7,132 nt of DNA from positions 1 to 7,132 of the forward strand of contig JAFWZH010000055.1 in the NCBI GenBank assembly GCA_017522515.1, written 5' to 3'. The notes under the pieces are model-generated. The model did not search any database. It saw only the letters and a list, made by a program, of their open reading frames with translations, and had not been told where the DNA came from. The DNA comes from Clostridia bacterium. Its GTDB lineage: Bacteria; Bacillota_A; Clostridia; UBA1212; UBA1255. Shown here piece by piece: positions 1 to 6,148 of this stretch. Position 1 is the stretch's first letter. Every line of letters begins with the position of its first letter. The translations under genes were made by a program, and so were the position numbers.

Positions 1-26
1 AATAAAGAAAAATATTTCTAAATTTA

Positions 27-58
27 TTTGGTGGTTTCAAATCTTTGCCGTACTTTTG
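27..58 (+). promoter_or_regulatory. Bacteroidetes-type promoter of the tRNA-Ser gene
   Basis: A -33 box TTTG lies at 27-30 and a -7 box TACTTTTG at 51-58, separated by 20 bases. This matches the Bacteroidetes primary sigma factor consensus (TTTG, 19-21 bases, TAnnTTTG) exactly. The mature tRNA starts at 65, about where initiation is expected, so the precursor should have almost no 5' leader. It is the best single taxonomic clue in the window. Confidence 0.88.
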
Positions 59-64
59 TCCCTT

Positions 65-149
65 GGAGAGGTGGCAGAGTGGTCGATTGCGGCGGTCTTG
101 AAAACCGTTGAGCTGCGAGGCTCCGGGGGTTCGAATCCCTCTCTCTCCG
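65..149 (+). tRNA. tRNA-Ser, anticodon UGA
   Basis: The complete cloverleaf can be drawn by hand. The acceptor stem pairs 65-71 with 142-148, with a G discriminator at 149. The anticodon stem is 92-96/104-108, with anticodon TGA at 99-101, which reads UCA and related serine codons. The long variable arm (GAGC at 110-113 pairing with GCTC at 120-123) is diagnostic of class II tRNAs such as serine. The T arm is 125-129/137-141 around the TTCGAAT loop at 130-136. The 3' CCA is not encoded and must be added after transcription. The 3' half of tRNA-Ser genes is a common target of tyrosine integrases; no second copy of the 3' end was found in this window. Confidence 0.97.
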
Positions 150-153
150 CAGC

Positions 154-196
154 AAAGGGTGTAAATCAAGTAGTTACGAGATTTACACCCTTTTTT
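154..196 (+). terminator. Intrinsic terminator behind tRNA-Ser
   Basis: A perfect stem pairs GGGTGTAAATC (157-167) with GATTTACACCC (180-190). It is extended by AAA/TTT at 154-156/191-193, has a 12-base loop, and is followed by a run of six T at 191-196. It begins five bases after the tRNA 3' end and ends the tRNA transcript. Confidence 0.9.
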
Positions 197-245
197 ACAC
201 CCAAAAATCAAGGTTTGGTGCATTTTTTTTGAATTTTTAAGATAA

Positions 246-301
246 ATGCTGGCGAAAAAAGAAGAATGAGCGTCTCTCTCTTTTCGTCAGCATCTTTTTT
301 T
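246..301 (+). terminator. Second plus-strand hairpin with T-run
   Basis: ATGCTGGCGAAAA (246-258) pairs with TTTTCGTCAGCAT (281-293) over 13 positions with one G-U wobble. It is followed by C and seven T (295-301). The T-run is only on the plus-strand side, so it would stop plus-strand transcription escaping the first tRNA terminator. It could also be a relic of a gene once located between the tRNA and this site. The arms share 11-base and 8-base words with the palindromic repeat inside the DUF1016 gene. No gene is supported between 197 and 409. Confidence 0.65.
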
Positions 302-322
302 GAGTGCTGCCAACGCAAAAAT

Positions 323-370
323 AAGTTTAGTCCGTTTTGGGGTATATAGCCAATGGAATAAACTAAACTT
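323..370. repeat. Perfect 9-bp inverted repeat, 30-bp spacer
   Basis: AAGTTTAGT (323-331) is the exact reverse complement of ACTAAACTT (362-370). Read on the minus strand, the second arm is followed by ATTTTTG, and the repeat lies about 40 bases beyond the stop of the protease gene. It may therefore be a weak terminator for the three-gene operon. The stem is AT-rich and the loop is long (30 bases), so the case is modest. A recombinase or regulator binding site is an alternative. Confidence 0.4.
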
Positions 371-409
371 GTATACGGTTTAATAACTCTCAAACATAAT
401 CCACAATTG

Positions 410-1258
410 TTAACCCTTTTCTAGTTCGCTTTTAAAATCCAATAGACATTCTGATTTAACGCAGAAACCTAAATCATTAAAGTATGCTGATAGGATATCT
501 GGTGCATTGACAAATTTATCCTCCTTGTTTTTTACAAAAATGTTTTGCTGATATTTTGAAAATTCTCCTCTATATTGAACTCCTAAAAATTTAATCCGAT
601 TGCCAAGGCATAATTCTCCATTAGCATTATTAAAGCTTCCTATATTGCATATCAAAATGGGAGATCCACTTGAACCTTTGAAAATAGAGGCATCAATTAA
701 AAATTCTTTCTTCCCTTCGTAATCAATCTTATAATCAGTTGCCGTTATACCTCGTCTAACTATCGGCAAGTTATTCTTACTATCAGACATTCCGTCGGGG
801 TAACCAATCATTAAAACATCTTCAATCGATGAAATCGTGTTGATATTATCTTTTGTTGGAATCAGCTCTTCTTGAATAAATTTGCAATACAGATTTATGC
901 CAGATTTTTGTTTTTGTTCTATTAGAGAGTTAATAGGGAATACACTTAGATCTACATTGGGATGAGATATCCATGAACCATCAGACTTTTGAATTGTGAA
1001 GTTTTCCGAATCTCCAATTAGAGGATTACCTTCTTGATCTGCCTTTAATACATTAAAACTTACAGACTTCCAATCTTCTATTATATGTTTATTGGTTACC
1101 AACAATGGCCAAACTAACTTTTCATTTTTTCTTAAATAAAAGAAAAAACCCGTACCAATACTAATTTTCCCTGAGTTACTTATGACAATAAGTTTAGTTG
1201 TGGAGAACCTAATATTATCCAATATTTGATTTCCATTTTCTTTTTTCTTTTCGCTCAT
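410..1258 (-). CDS. Trypsin-like serine protease domain protein
   Basis: This 282-residue protein has the layout of a chymotrypsin/trypsin-fold peptidase. A GTGFFF strand lies at about 35-40. The putative catalytic His58 is in TNKHII, Asp103 in HPNVDLSVFPI, and Ser197 in FKGSSGSPI, which corresponds to the family GDSGGP motif. The usual hydrophobic strand (FLGVQYRGE, 224-232) follows. No signal peptide or membrane segment is visible, so it is predicted cytoplasmic. That sets it apart from periplasmic DegP-type proteases, and no PDZ domain is present. It is the last gene of a three-gene minus-strand group, 37 bases after the DUF1016 nuclease gene. Stand-alone trypsin-like domains of this kind often sit in bacterial defence operons, where they may cleave a partner protein on activation; that role is inference here. 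The ATG at 1258 is the first in frame and has no Shine-Dalgarno site, as is usual in Bacteroidetes. Confidence 0.85.
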   Translation of the reverse strand: MSEKKKENGNQILDNIRFSTTKLIVISNSGKISIGTGFFFYLRKNEKLVWPLLVTNKHIIEDWKSVSFNVLKADQEGNPLIGDSENFTIQKSDGSWISHPNVDLSVFPINSLIEQKQKSGINLYCKFIQEELIPTKDNINTISSIEDVLMIGYPDGMSDSKNNLPIVRRGITATDYKIDYEGKKEFLIDASIFKGSSGSPILICNIGSFNNANGELCLGNRIKFLGVQYRGEFSKYQQNIFVKNKEDKFVNAPDILSAYFNDLGFCVKSECLLDFKSELEKG

Positions 1259-1295
1259 AATTTATTGATGATTAAATTTATTTAAAAAGTTATGG

Positions 1296-2426
1296 CTATA
1301 GCAATTTCTTTAACTCCTCAATATCGGGTAGCGCATTGCGCAATCGCTCAGGCATATCTTTTGTTGCCCTATAAGTTGCAACACCCATAGGCTTGTCATA
1401 GTCTCGAATAGCAAACTCAACGAACGACTGATTCATATCACGGCATAACAAGATGCCAATTGCGGGGTTTTCGTGCGGTTTCCTTACATATGTATCAAGC
1501 GCCGACAGATATGTACTTAACTGCCCCAAGTATGAAGAGCGAAATTTTCCTGATTTCAGTTCGACTGCGACAAGTGAGTTAAGTTCTCGATTGAAGAAAA
1601 GCAAATCTACAAACATTTCCTCTCCCGAAACCTCCAACCTGTATTGGTTGCCTACGAAAATAAAATCTTGTCCGAAGGTCAGGATAAACCTTTTGATGTT
1701 ATCCACAATGGACTTTTCAAGCACACGCTCGTTCAAATCTTCATCTTGTGTATCAAGTTCTTCTACGTTGATAAAATCCAACAAGTATTCATCTTTGAAT
1801 GCGTTTACTGCCTTTAATGCCTGCTTTGTACTTGGCATTGTAGCAGTGAAGTTATTGGGGAGCGTACCTCGATGGCTGTATAAATCTGCTTTGAGATAAT
1901 CTCTTAAAGTATATTTATTCCAAAAGCGTGTGGCTGATTCGTGTATATAGAATAAACGAGCATCTAAGGACTTAGCCTTTGTTATAATCTCAATATGATG
2001 GCTAAAGCCGATAGCAATAAAATCCGGCCAATTAAATTCGTCAGCCATTGGCTGGCGAATTTCCATAAGCAACATTTGCTCGTTAAGCTCCAAATCGCTA
2101 ACCTCAGTTAGCGTTTTATTTTCGTCAGCCATCGGCTGGCGATTTATAACGGGCGACCATTCTTCGTAGAATGAACGCATATTCTTTATATTAGTAGCTG
2201 AGAATCCACGAAGTCCGGGCAACTCTTTTTGTAGTTGCTGACTAATGGAATCAATTGCACCTTTGCCCCAAAAGCCTTCACGAGAATTTTTAGAAACATA
2301 GCAACCTATACCATAATACAATGACAATTGTTCTTTGTTAGCAGAAGATGTTGCACGATACTGACTACGCAATATCGCTTCCTTTATAGTTTTTACAGCA
2401 TCTGCATATATTTGATTATGAATCAT
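1296..2426 (-). CDS. DUF1016 (YhcG-type) PDDEXK nuclease domain protein
   Basis: This is a 376-residue protein. The N-terminal part, about residues 1-180, has the helical YhcG_N-like pattern (YYGIGCYVS, GFSATNIKNMRSFYEEW, FSHHIEI, ATRFWNKYTLRDYL). The C-terminal part is a PDDEXK endonuclease-like domain. Its likely active residues are Asp274 in FVDLLFF and Glu289 and Lys291 in VAVELKSGKF, followed by YLGQL. It ends in the conserved-looking PERLRNALPDIEELKKLL. The family is widespread in defence islands and near restriction-modification genes, but its substrate is not firmly known. No methyltransferase or specificity gene accompanies it here. I chose the ATG at 2426; a TTG three codons upstream (2435) is the only extension. 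It lies 12 bases after the HEPN gene and 37 before the protease gene. The segment between the two domains contains RQPMADE twice, about residues 96-102 and 124-130, each encoded by a near-palindromic repeat. Confidence 0.92.
   Translation of the reverse strand: MIHNQIYADAVKTIKEAILRSQYRATSSANKEQLSLYYGIGCYVSKNSREGFWGKGAIDSISQQLQKELPGLRGFSATNIKNMRSFYEEWSPVINRQPMADENKTLTEVSDLELNEQMLLMEIRQPMADEFNWPDFIAIGFSHHIEIITKAKSLDARLFYIHESATRFWNKYTLRDYLKADLYSHRGTLPNNFTATMPSTKQALKAVNAFKDEYLLDFINVEELDTQDEDLNERVLEKSIVDNIKRFILTFGQDFIFVGNQYRLEVSGEEMFVDLLFFNRELNSLVAVELKSGKFRSSYLGQLSTYLSALDTYVRKPHENPAIGILLCRDMNQSFVEFAIRDYDKPMGVATYRATKDMPERLRNALPDIEELKKLL
2037..2142. repeat. Two copies of a 22-bp near-palindromic repeat inside the DUF1016 gene
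   Basis: The copies lie at 2037-2058 and 2121-2142 and differ at one base: TTCGTCAGCCAT, then T or C, then GGCTGGCGA. They are 84 bases apart, exactly 28 codons, so both encode RQPMADE in the same frame. Each copy is itself an imperfect palindrome (TCGTCAGCC against GGCTGGCGA, 8 of 9 matching). This points to repeat insertion or local duplication tolerated in an interdomain linker. Confidence 0.75.
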
Positions 2427-2438
2427 ATAACACAATTC

Positions 2439-3161
2439 TTATAATTCTGTAGGCGAAATATAGTTCTTTTCAATCATTTTATTGTCTATCTCTTGTAAAA
2501 GACTATTTATTGCATTATATGCAGCGTTTGCAAAAGAATAATTTAAAGCGATTCTATTTTGTTCATCTAATCTTATATCAGGATATTTACGTTTAAATTC
2601 TTCGCAAGGTTTCCCGTCAGAATGTACAAAAATATGTCGAGTTTCCAAATATGGAATAGCTGCATCTATTAAGGCTTGTTCTATTGTTAATCCTAATTTG
2701 TTTTTTATCTTAGGGATTAAATTAATGGTACTTCTTTCATTTTCCAATTGTTGGAAAATTTGTTCCATTATTGATTGAACAATCTCTCTTTTTGTCCCTT
2801 TTGAAAGGATATCGTTGGCTTTCATATTTACATTATGTTCTCCAACCAACCTATTAGGGTCTGCTCCATTCATAACTCCTTCTTGTAGTATATATCTAAT
2901 GTATTCTGTAACCTCTTCATACATATCCTTAATAAAGGCCACATATATAGTCTTTCTTAAATGCTTTACTACAAGCCCTCTACTATTTGCATTATTGGTA
3001 CGATTAGCTAACAAAGGATATTTATCAGGCTCCACTTTCTTGAATATAAAATCCTCACCTTTTAACAGCTCCTTATTCAACACCAATATTTCAGCCATTT
3101 CGCTATCCGTCCTAAAATATTCCAACCTGTTTTTGAAACGTCTATATCCTTTACTAGCCAT
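2439..3161 (-). CDS. HEPN-domain putative RNase
   Basis: This is a 240-residue, mostly helical, charged protein without signal peptide or membrane segment. The clearest functional signal is RHIFVH at 175-180, an Rx4H motif (Arg175, His180) with a polar residue after Arg. This is the hallmark catalytic motif of HEPN RNases. It is followed by SDGKPCEEFKRKYPDI, resembling the region after the motif in RiboL-PSP-like HEPN proteins. An amphipathic helix (LRKTIYVAFIKDMYEEVTEY, 68-87) resembles the first HEPN helix. The family cleaves RNA, often as a toxin or phage-triggered effector, and usually works as a dimer. Whether this member is active is not shown. It is the first gene of the group, 12 bases ahead of the DUF1016 gene and under its own promoter-like box. 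No antitoxin-type gene (MNT, small HTH) is adjacent. It looks more AT-rich by eye than the DUF1016 gene, suggesting separate origins. Confidence 0.82.
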   Translation of the reverse strand: MASKGYRRFKNRLEYFRTDSEMAEILVLNKELLKGEDFIFKKVEPDKYPLLANRTNNANSRGLVVKHLRKTIYVAFIKDMYEEVTEYIRYILQEGVMNGADPNRLVGEHNVNMKANDILSKGTKREIVQSIMEQIFQQLENERSTINLIPKIKNKLGLTIEQALIDAAIPYLETRHIFVHSDGKPCEEFKRKYPDIRLDEQNRIALNYSFANAAYNAINSLLQEIDNKMIEKNYISPTEL

Positions 3162-3193
3162 AGTATAAAGTTTTAATTGTTACTAAGATTTAA

Positions 3194-3224
3194 CAAAGGT
3201 AGTGAATGTTATTTATTAAGCATA
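3194..3224 (-). promoter_or_regulatory. Promoter for the HEPN/DUF1016/protease operon
   Basis: On the minus strand a perfect -7 box TACCTTTG occupies 3201-3194. A 3-of-4 match to the -33 box (TATG for TTTG) lies at 3224-3221, with a 19-base spacer. Initiation is expected near 3187-3189, leaving a leader of about 25-28 bases before the ATG at 3161. The upstream edge touches the T-tract of the hxs terminator. Confidence 0.55.
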
Positions 3225-3253
3225 AAAATGGGAGCAGAAAAATCTACTCCCAT
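3223..3253 (-). terminator. Intrinsic terminator of the hxs operon
   Basis: On the minus strand ATGGGAG (3253-3247) pairs with CTCCCAT (3234-3228). Three further inner pairs lie beyond a single mismatch, and the tract TTTTTA (3228-3223) follows. It lies 20 bases after the hxsA stop codon and separates the Hxs operon from the HEPN operon. Confidence 0.85.
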
Positions 3254-3272
3254 CCTAATTTTACCAAGTTCT

Positions 3273-3539
3273 TTATCTACTCGAATAGTGTGAACTATGA
3301 GAGCTATGCGAACTGTGGCTGCTGTGTGAGCTATGAGAACTATGGCTACTATGTGAACTATGACTGGCGAGTAACTTAAACTCGGCAGACGATTGTTCAA
3401 GTACCAATGTTTGTTCCTGTTGTTGCTCGATTTGAGTGTCGCTGTTTGTAACCTTAGCAACAATCTTTTCGCCAACAGAGGAACAATAGCTTGCACCTGC
3501 AAGAAGTGCAGAGACAGCAAAGAACAAAAGCTTCTTCAT
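3273..3539 (-). CDS. hxsA: His-Xaa-Ser repeat peptide (HxsA-type precursor)
   Basis: This 88-residue peptide is the expected substrate of the neighbouring radical SAM maturases. Residues 1-16 form a Sec signal peptide (MKKLLFFAVSALLAGA), with an A-G-A site suggesting cleavage before Ser17. Cys19 is not in a convincing lipobox because Tyr18 precedes it. Residues 24-59 are a polar, Gln/Glu-rich linker. Residues 60-83 are eight perfect His-Ser-Ser units, followed by HYSSR at the C terminus. In the Hxs family the repeat tract is thought to be post-translationally modified, but the chemistry and function are unknown to me. Export would presumably be by the general Sec route after cytoplasmic modification, since no dedicated transporter or protease is encoded here. 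The ATG at 3539 was chosen over an upstream in-frame start at 3581 for three reasons: it has an AGGAGG site, it starts the signal peptide, and it avoids overlap with hxsC. Confidence 0.93.
   Translation of the reverse strand: MKKLLFFAVSALLAGASYCSSVGEKIVAKVTNSDTQIEQQQEQTLVLEQSSAEFKLLASHSSHSSHSSHSSHSSHSSHSSHSSHYSSR
3291..3362 (-). repeat. Eight His-Ser-Ser codon triplets
   Basis: Eight consecutive 9-base units encode HSS. The codons are heavily varied: His uses CAT and CAC, and Ser uses AGT, AGC, TCA, TCT and TCG. Only the first and last units have identical DNA. The repeat is therefore kept at the protein level rather than as a fresh DNA duplication. Confidence 0.92.
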
Positions 3540-3544
3540 TGAGA

Positions 3545-3550
3545 CCTCCT
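3545..3550 (-). promoter_or_regulatory. Strong Shine-Dalgarno site of hxsA
   Basis: AGGAGG lies on the minus strand (preceded by AAAA), five bases before the hxsA ATG. None of the other genes in the window has a comparable site. Since Bacteroidetes rarely use Shine-Dalgarno pairing, it stands out. It fixes the hxsA start and suggests higher translation of the precursor than of the maturases. Confidence 0.75.
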
Positions 3551-3574
3551 TTTTAAGATTAAACAATAAGTGAA

Positions 3575-4714
3575 CTAACACGATATATCATTGGATATAT
3601 GTTCTACTTTTTTGATATGCTTACTATGATGCTCTTTATTTGAAGCAAAGAAACCTGCACATTGACCTTTTAGCAAACAACCGTCACATTCTGAAAGATA
3701 TATATCTTTCCAATCTGAGATTGATTGTTGGGCATAGCATCGTATATCTTCGGGTAATACACATAATTGTGCATTATAAATATATGGTTTCATACCTCTG
3801 TCAGCCAAAAGAAGAACAGCTTCACGCAGTTCATTATTATAATCGTAGGGGTCAATCCATAACTCATCGAGGTTTTCTTTTGCCAACCCTGTTGTTTCCA
3901 TCTGCATAAATGCTACTTGCGAGACGAAAGGGAAATTATGATATATAAAATCCGCAAACTGAGGCAAGCGTTTATAAGTTTGCTTATGGACTACAATCCT
4001 TAAACCGATTCTTTGACGGAATAACGCTAAATTATATAATCCCTGTATAGTCTTGTAAAATGTTTTTGCTCCAACAATTCGATTATGTTCATCCGCTATA
4101 TCCGAAAATAATGGGATATCTATCTGTAAATCGTGATGATGGCATTTTGCCAATTTCATAGCAAACTCCTTATCTGCAAATCTTACTCCATTTGACAAGA
4201 TACTAATTGCAGTTTTAGGAAGTTCTTTCTGTATGTGCTTAATCAACACAAAAAGATTATCTCCTATGAGAGTTGGCTCACCTCCAGTTATACCAATTTC
4301 CTCAGTCCCTTTGTCAAATAATGAAATAAGTTTCAGATTGAATGGAGTTTTATCTTTTTCTTGAACAATTGGAGGTTGTGGGCACATAATACAACGATGA
4401 TTACAGCGTTCTGTCGCCATTATCGCATTATGATTTGAGGAAATCTCATACACAAATATAACTTCTCCTTGATTATTGACAACAACGACATCCCCTTCGT
4501 GGAAACTATCTGTATTGTCAACAATACAATATGGTTTACTATTGTCAACAACTGACTTATTGGATGTTATTGTCGCAGAATAACCAAATGCAGGCTTATC
4601 TACATTATTACTTACAAGAATTTCATTTGAACGAGAGAATATATTCTTCCCAAATGTGATTCTTCCTATTATATCGTCATTGATATTATATGATGTTCCT
4701 TGAATCTGTTTCAT
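3575..4714 (-). CDS. hxsC: His-Xaa-Ser system radical SAM maturase HxsC
   Basis: This is a 379-residue radical SAM enzyme. Residues 1-95 form a beta-rich N-terminal region ending in EGDVVVVNNQGEVIFVYE. The 4Fe-4S/SAM motif CNHRCIMC follows at 104-111 (Cys104, Cys108, Cys111), then a GGEP motif at 144-147. The combination TERCNHRCIMCPQPP is typical of the HxsC family. The C-terminal region has five clustered cysteines (318, 326, 343, 346 and 352, with CDGCLLKGQC), which probably bind auxiliary iron-sulfur centres. A His-rich tail (EHHSKHIKKVEH, 361-372) follows. HxsC is predicted to reductively cleave S-adenosylmethionine in the cytoplasm and, with HxsB, install a modification on the HxsA repeats. 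It lies 6 bases after hxsB and 35 before hxsA. The assignment rests on motifs and on the full D-B-C-A gene order; the modification itself is unknown. Confidence 0.93.
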   Translation of the reverse strand: MKQIQGTSYNINDDIIGRITFGKNIFSRSNEILVSNNVDKPAFGYSATITSNKSVVDNSKPYCIVDNTDSFHEGDVVVVNNQGEVIFVYEISSNHNAIMATERCNHRCIMCPQPPIVQEKDKTPFNLKLISLFDKGTEEIGITGGEPTLIGDNLFVLIKHIQKELPKTAISILSNGVRFADKEFAMKLAKCHHHDLQIDIPLFSDIADEHNRIVGAKTFYKTIQGLYNLALFRQRIGLRIVVHKQTYKRLPQFADFIYHNFPFVSQVAFMQMETTGLAKENLDELWIDPYDYNNELREAVLLLADRGMKPYIYNAQLCVLPEDIRCYAQQSISDWKDIYLSECDGCLLKGQCAGFFASNKEHHSKHIKKVEHISNDISC

Positions 4715-4720
4715 TTCAAA

Positions 4721-6145
4721 TCAATTTATCCAAGACCAAAATATTCTATTTATCTCAGGGTCGTGCCTCTTTAATAACTCAAACAGATAGCGTATAATCG
4801 CCTTTGTTTTCTTGCACATTTCATTGGTTGGACGGAATCCTATCATATCTCCCTGCTCTGACATATTACGGACGGGGTCAGCACCACAATATGGTTGGAA
4901 TACACATTCTGAGCACATAGGTAAACATTCCGTACAAGCGGATGAAATAATATTATGAAGTAATTCACCATTGAACATTTCTTGGTAAGTATTCTCATTC
5001 ACATTTCCAAGTCTGAAATAGAAATTCTTGAAACGAGCCATCATTCGGGCTTCATCAGAGACATACACATTCCCGTCATAATCATAAATTGCTCCTGCGA
5101 TTCCAACGCCAGCAGGTGATTGTAAGTCAACAAAACCTGTTGCAAATGGGGTCAACATTCGTTTAAGCAATAATGCGGCAAAACCCTCAATGAAAAATGT
5201 ACCCTGCTTATTTAACTCAATTATATAATTAAGACCTTCTTTATAGTTCTCAATAAATTCTTCTACGGGATAAGCAATTTTTTCTTTATACTGCTTTGCA
5301 AATCCGTATGGATTAAGAGAACGTAAGAAGATATTGTTAAATCCTAATCGAACATACTCATCAATGATTTCTTTGAAACGCCCTAAACTATGTTTTGATG
5401 TTGTCATCAAGGCGGAAACACACTCTTTATCCCCCCAAATGTCGCGTATCATAGTTAGGTTCTTTTCAAATATAGCGTGATGGTCTAAGTCTTTATTCTG
5501 TAAAGGACGATTTGTGTCGTGCAAATCCTTTGGACCATCTAAGGATGTTGAAATCATACATTTATGCTTTTTGAGGTATTTTACCATATCCTCGTTAAGC
5601 AATGTCAGATTAGTACATATAACAAATTCAAGTACACGTTTCTTGAATAGATTCTGCCATTCAGCCTCTTCAATAATATACTTAACCATTTCAAAATCAG
5701 TAGAGGGGTCTCCACCTTGAAACTCTATTTTTATAAATGGCGAGGGCGATTGGAATATGGTTTTAACTACATTCTTAGCAGTTTTCTTTGTCATATTTGC
5801 TGAATGGTCGTCCATATTCTTACGTGCAACTTGGCAATAAATACAACTTGAATTACAGCGTAAAGTAGGCACAACCATATGCAAAGATGTAAAATCCCTC
5901 AATATGCTTTTCTTGGTACGGAATTTAGTAGCAAGCATCGGGATTACATCCGTAACGTTATCAGTGGTTGCAATTTGTTTTGAGGCTATATCATAAAACA
6001 AATCACTATGTTCATCCATATCACCTTTTACAAGATGATAAAAGTCTTCATTCTGTAAGAATATATATTCTCCCACTTCGTTAGTTAGGAGATATTCATT
6101 ATCATTAAATCGTTCAAAGCGGAACGGCAATAGTTGATAAGCCAT
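4721..6145 (-). CDS. hxsB: His-Xaa-Ser system radical SAM/SPASM maturase HxsB
   Basis: This is a 474-residue radical SAM maturase. The N-terminal segment (LPFRFERF at 6-13, LLTNEVGEYIFL at 19-30) is characteristic of HxsB. It may act as a peptide-recognition element, which is inference. The radical SAM motif CNSSCIYC is at 97-104 (Cys97, Cys101, Cys104), with a GGDP motif at 144-147 following the EFQ strand. The C-terminal SPASM-like region carries six cysteines at 404, 407, 411, 414, 420 and 444 (CTECLPMCSEC, YCGADP, EMCKKTK), expected to ligate auxiliary 4Fe-4S clusters. The length fits a full radical SAM plus SPASM protein, with no truncation. It is predicted to act in the cytoplasm on the HxsA precursor together with HxsC. 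The ATG at 6145 follows the hxsD stop by only 3 bases, indicating tight co-translation in one operon. Confidence 0.94.
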   Translation of the reverse strand: MAYQLLPFRFERFNDNEYLLTNEVGEYIFLQNEDFYHLVKGDMDEHSDLFYDIASKQIATTDNVTDVIPMLATKFRTKKSILRDFTSLHMVVPTLRCNSSCIYCQVARKNMDDHSANMTKKTAKNVVKTIFQSPSPFIKIEFQGGDPSTDFEMVKYIIEEAEWQNLFKKRVLEFVICTNLTLLNEDMVKYLKKHKCMISTSLDGPKDLHDTNRPLQNKDLDHHAIFEKNLTMIRDIWGDKECVSALMTTSKHSLGRFKEIIDEYVRLGFNNIFLRSLNPYGFAKQYKEKIAYPVEEFIENYKEGLNYIIELNKQGTFFIEGFAALLLKRMLTPFATGFVDLQSPAGVGIAGAIYDYDGNVYVSDEARMMARFKNFYFRLGNVNENTYQEMFNGELLHNIISSACTECLPMCSECVFQPYCGADPVRNMSEQGDMIGFRPTNEMCKKTKAIIRYLFELLKRHDPEINRIFWSWIN

Positions 6146-6148
6146 AAT

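Noticed and set aside
208..393. 61-codon minus-strand open frame over the tRNA-distal intergenic region
   Set aside because: It runs through the 246-293 hairpin and T-run and the 323-370 inverted repeat. It shows no recognisable pattern and no start signal.
1296..2426. Type I restriction-modification locus
   Set aside because: DUF1016 genes often accompany such loci, but no hsdM, hsdS or hsdR gene is present here.
3291..3362. CRISPR array or DNA microsatellite
   Set aside because: The periodicity is 9 bases with varied synonymous codons and no spacers. It is a coding repeat.
3209..3520. Minus-strand open frame overlapping hxsA in another frame
   Set aside because: Its repeats are a frame-shifted reading of the His-Ser-Ser codons. 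hxsA has the signal peptide, the Shine-Dalgarno site and the family match.
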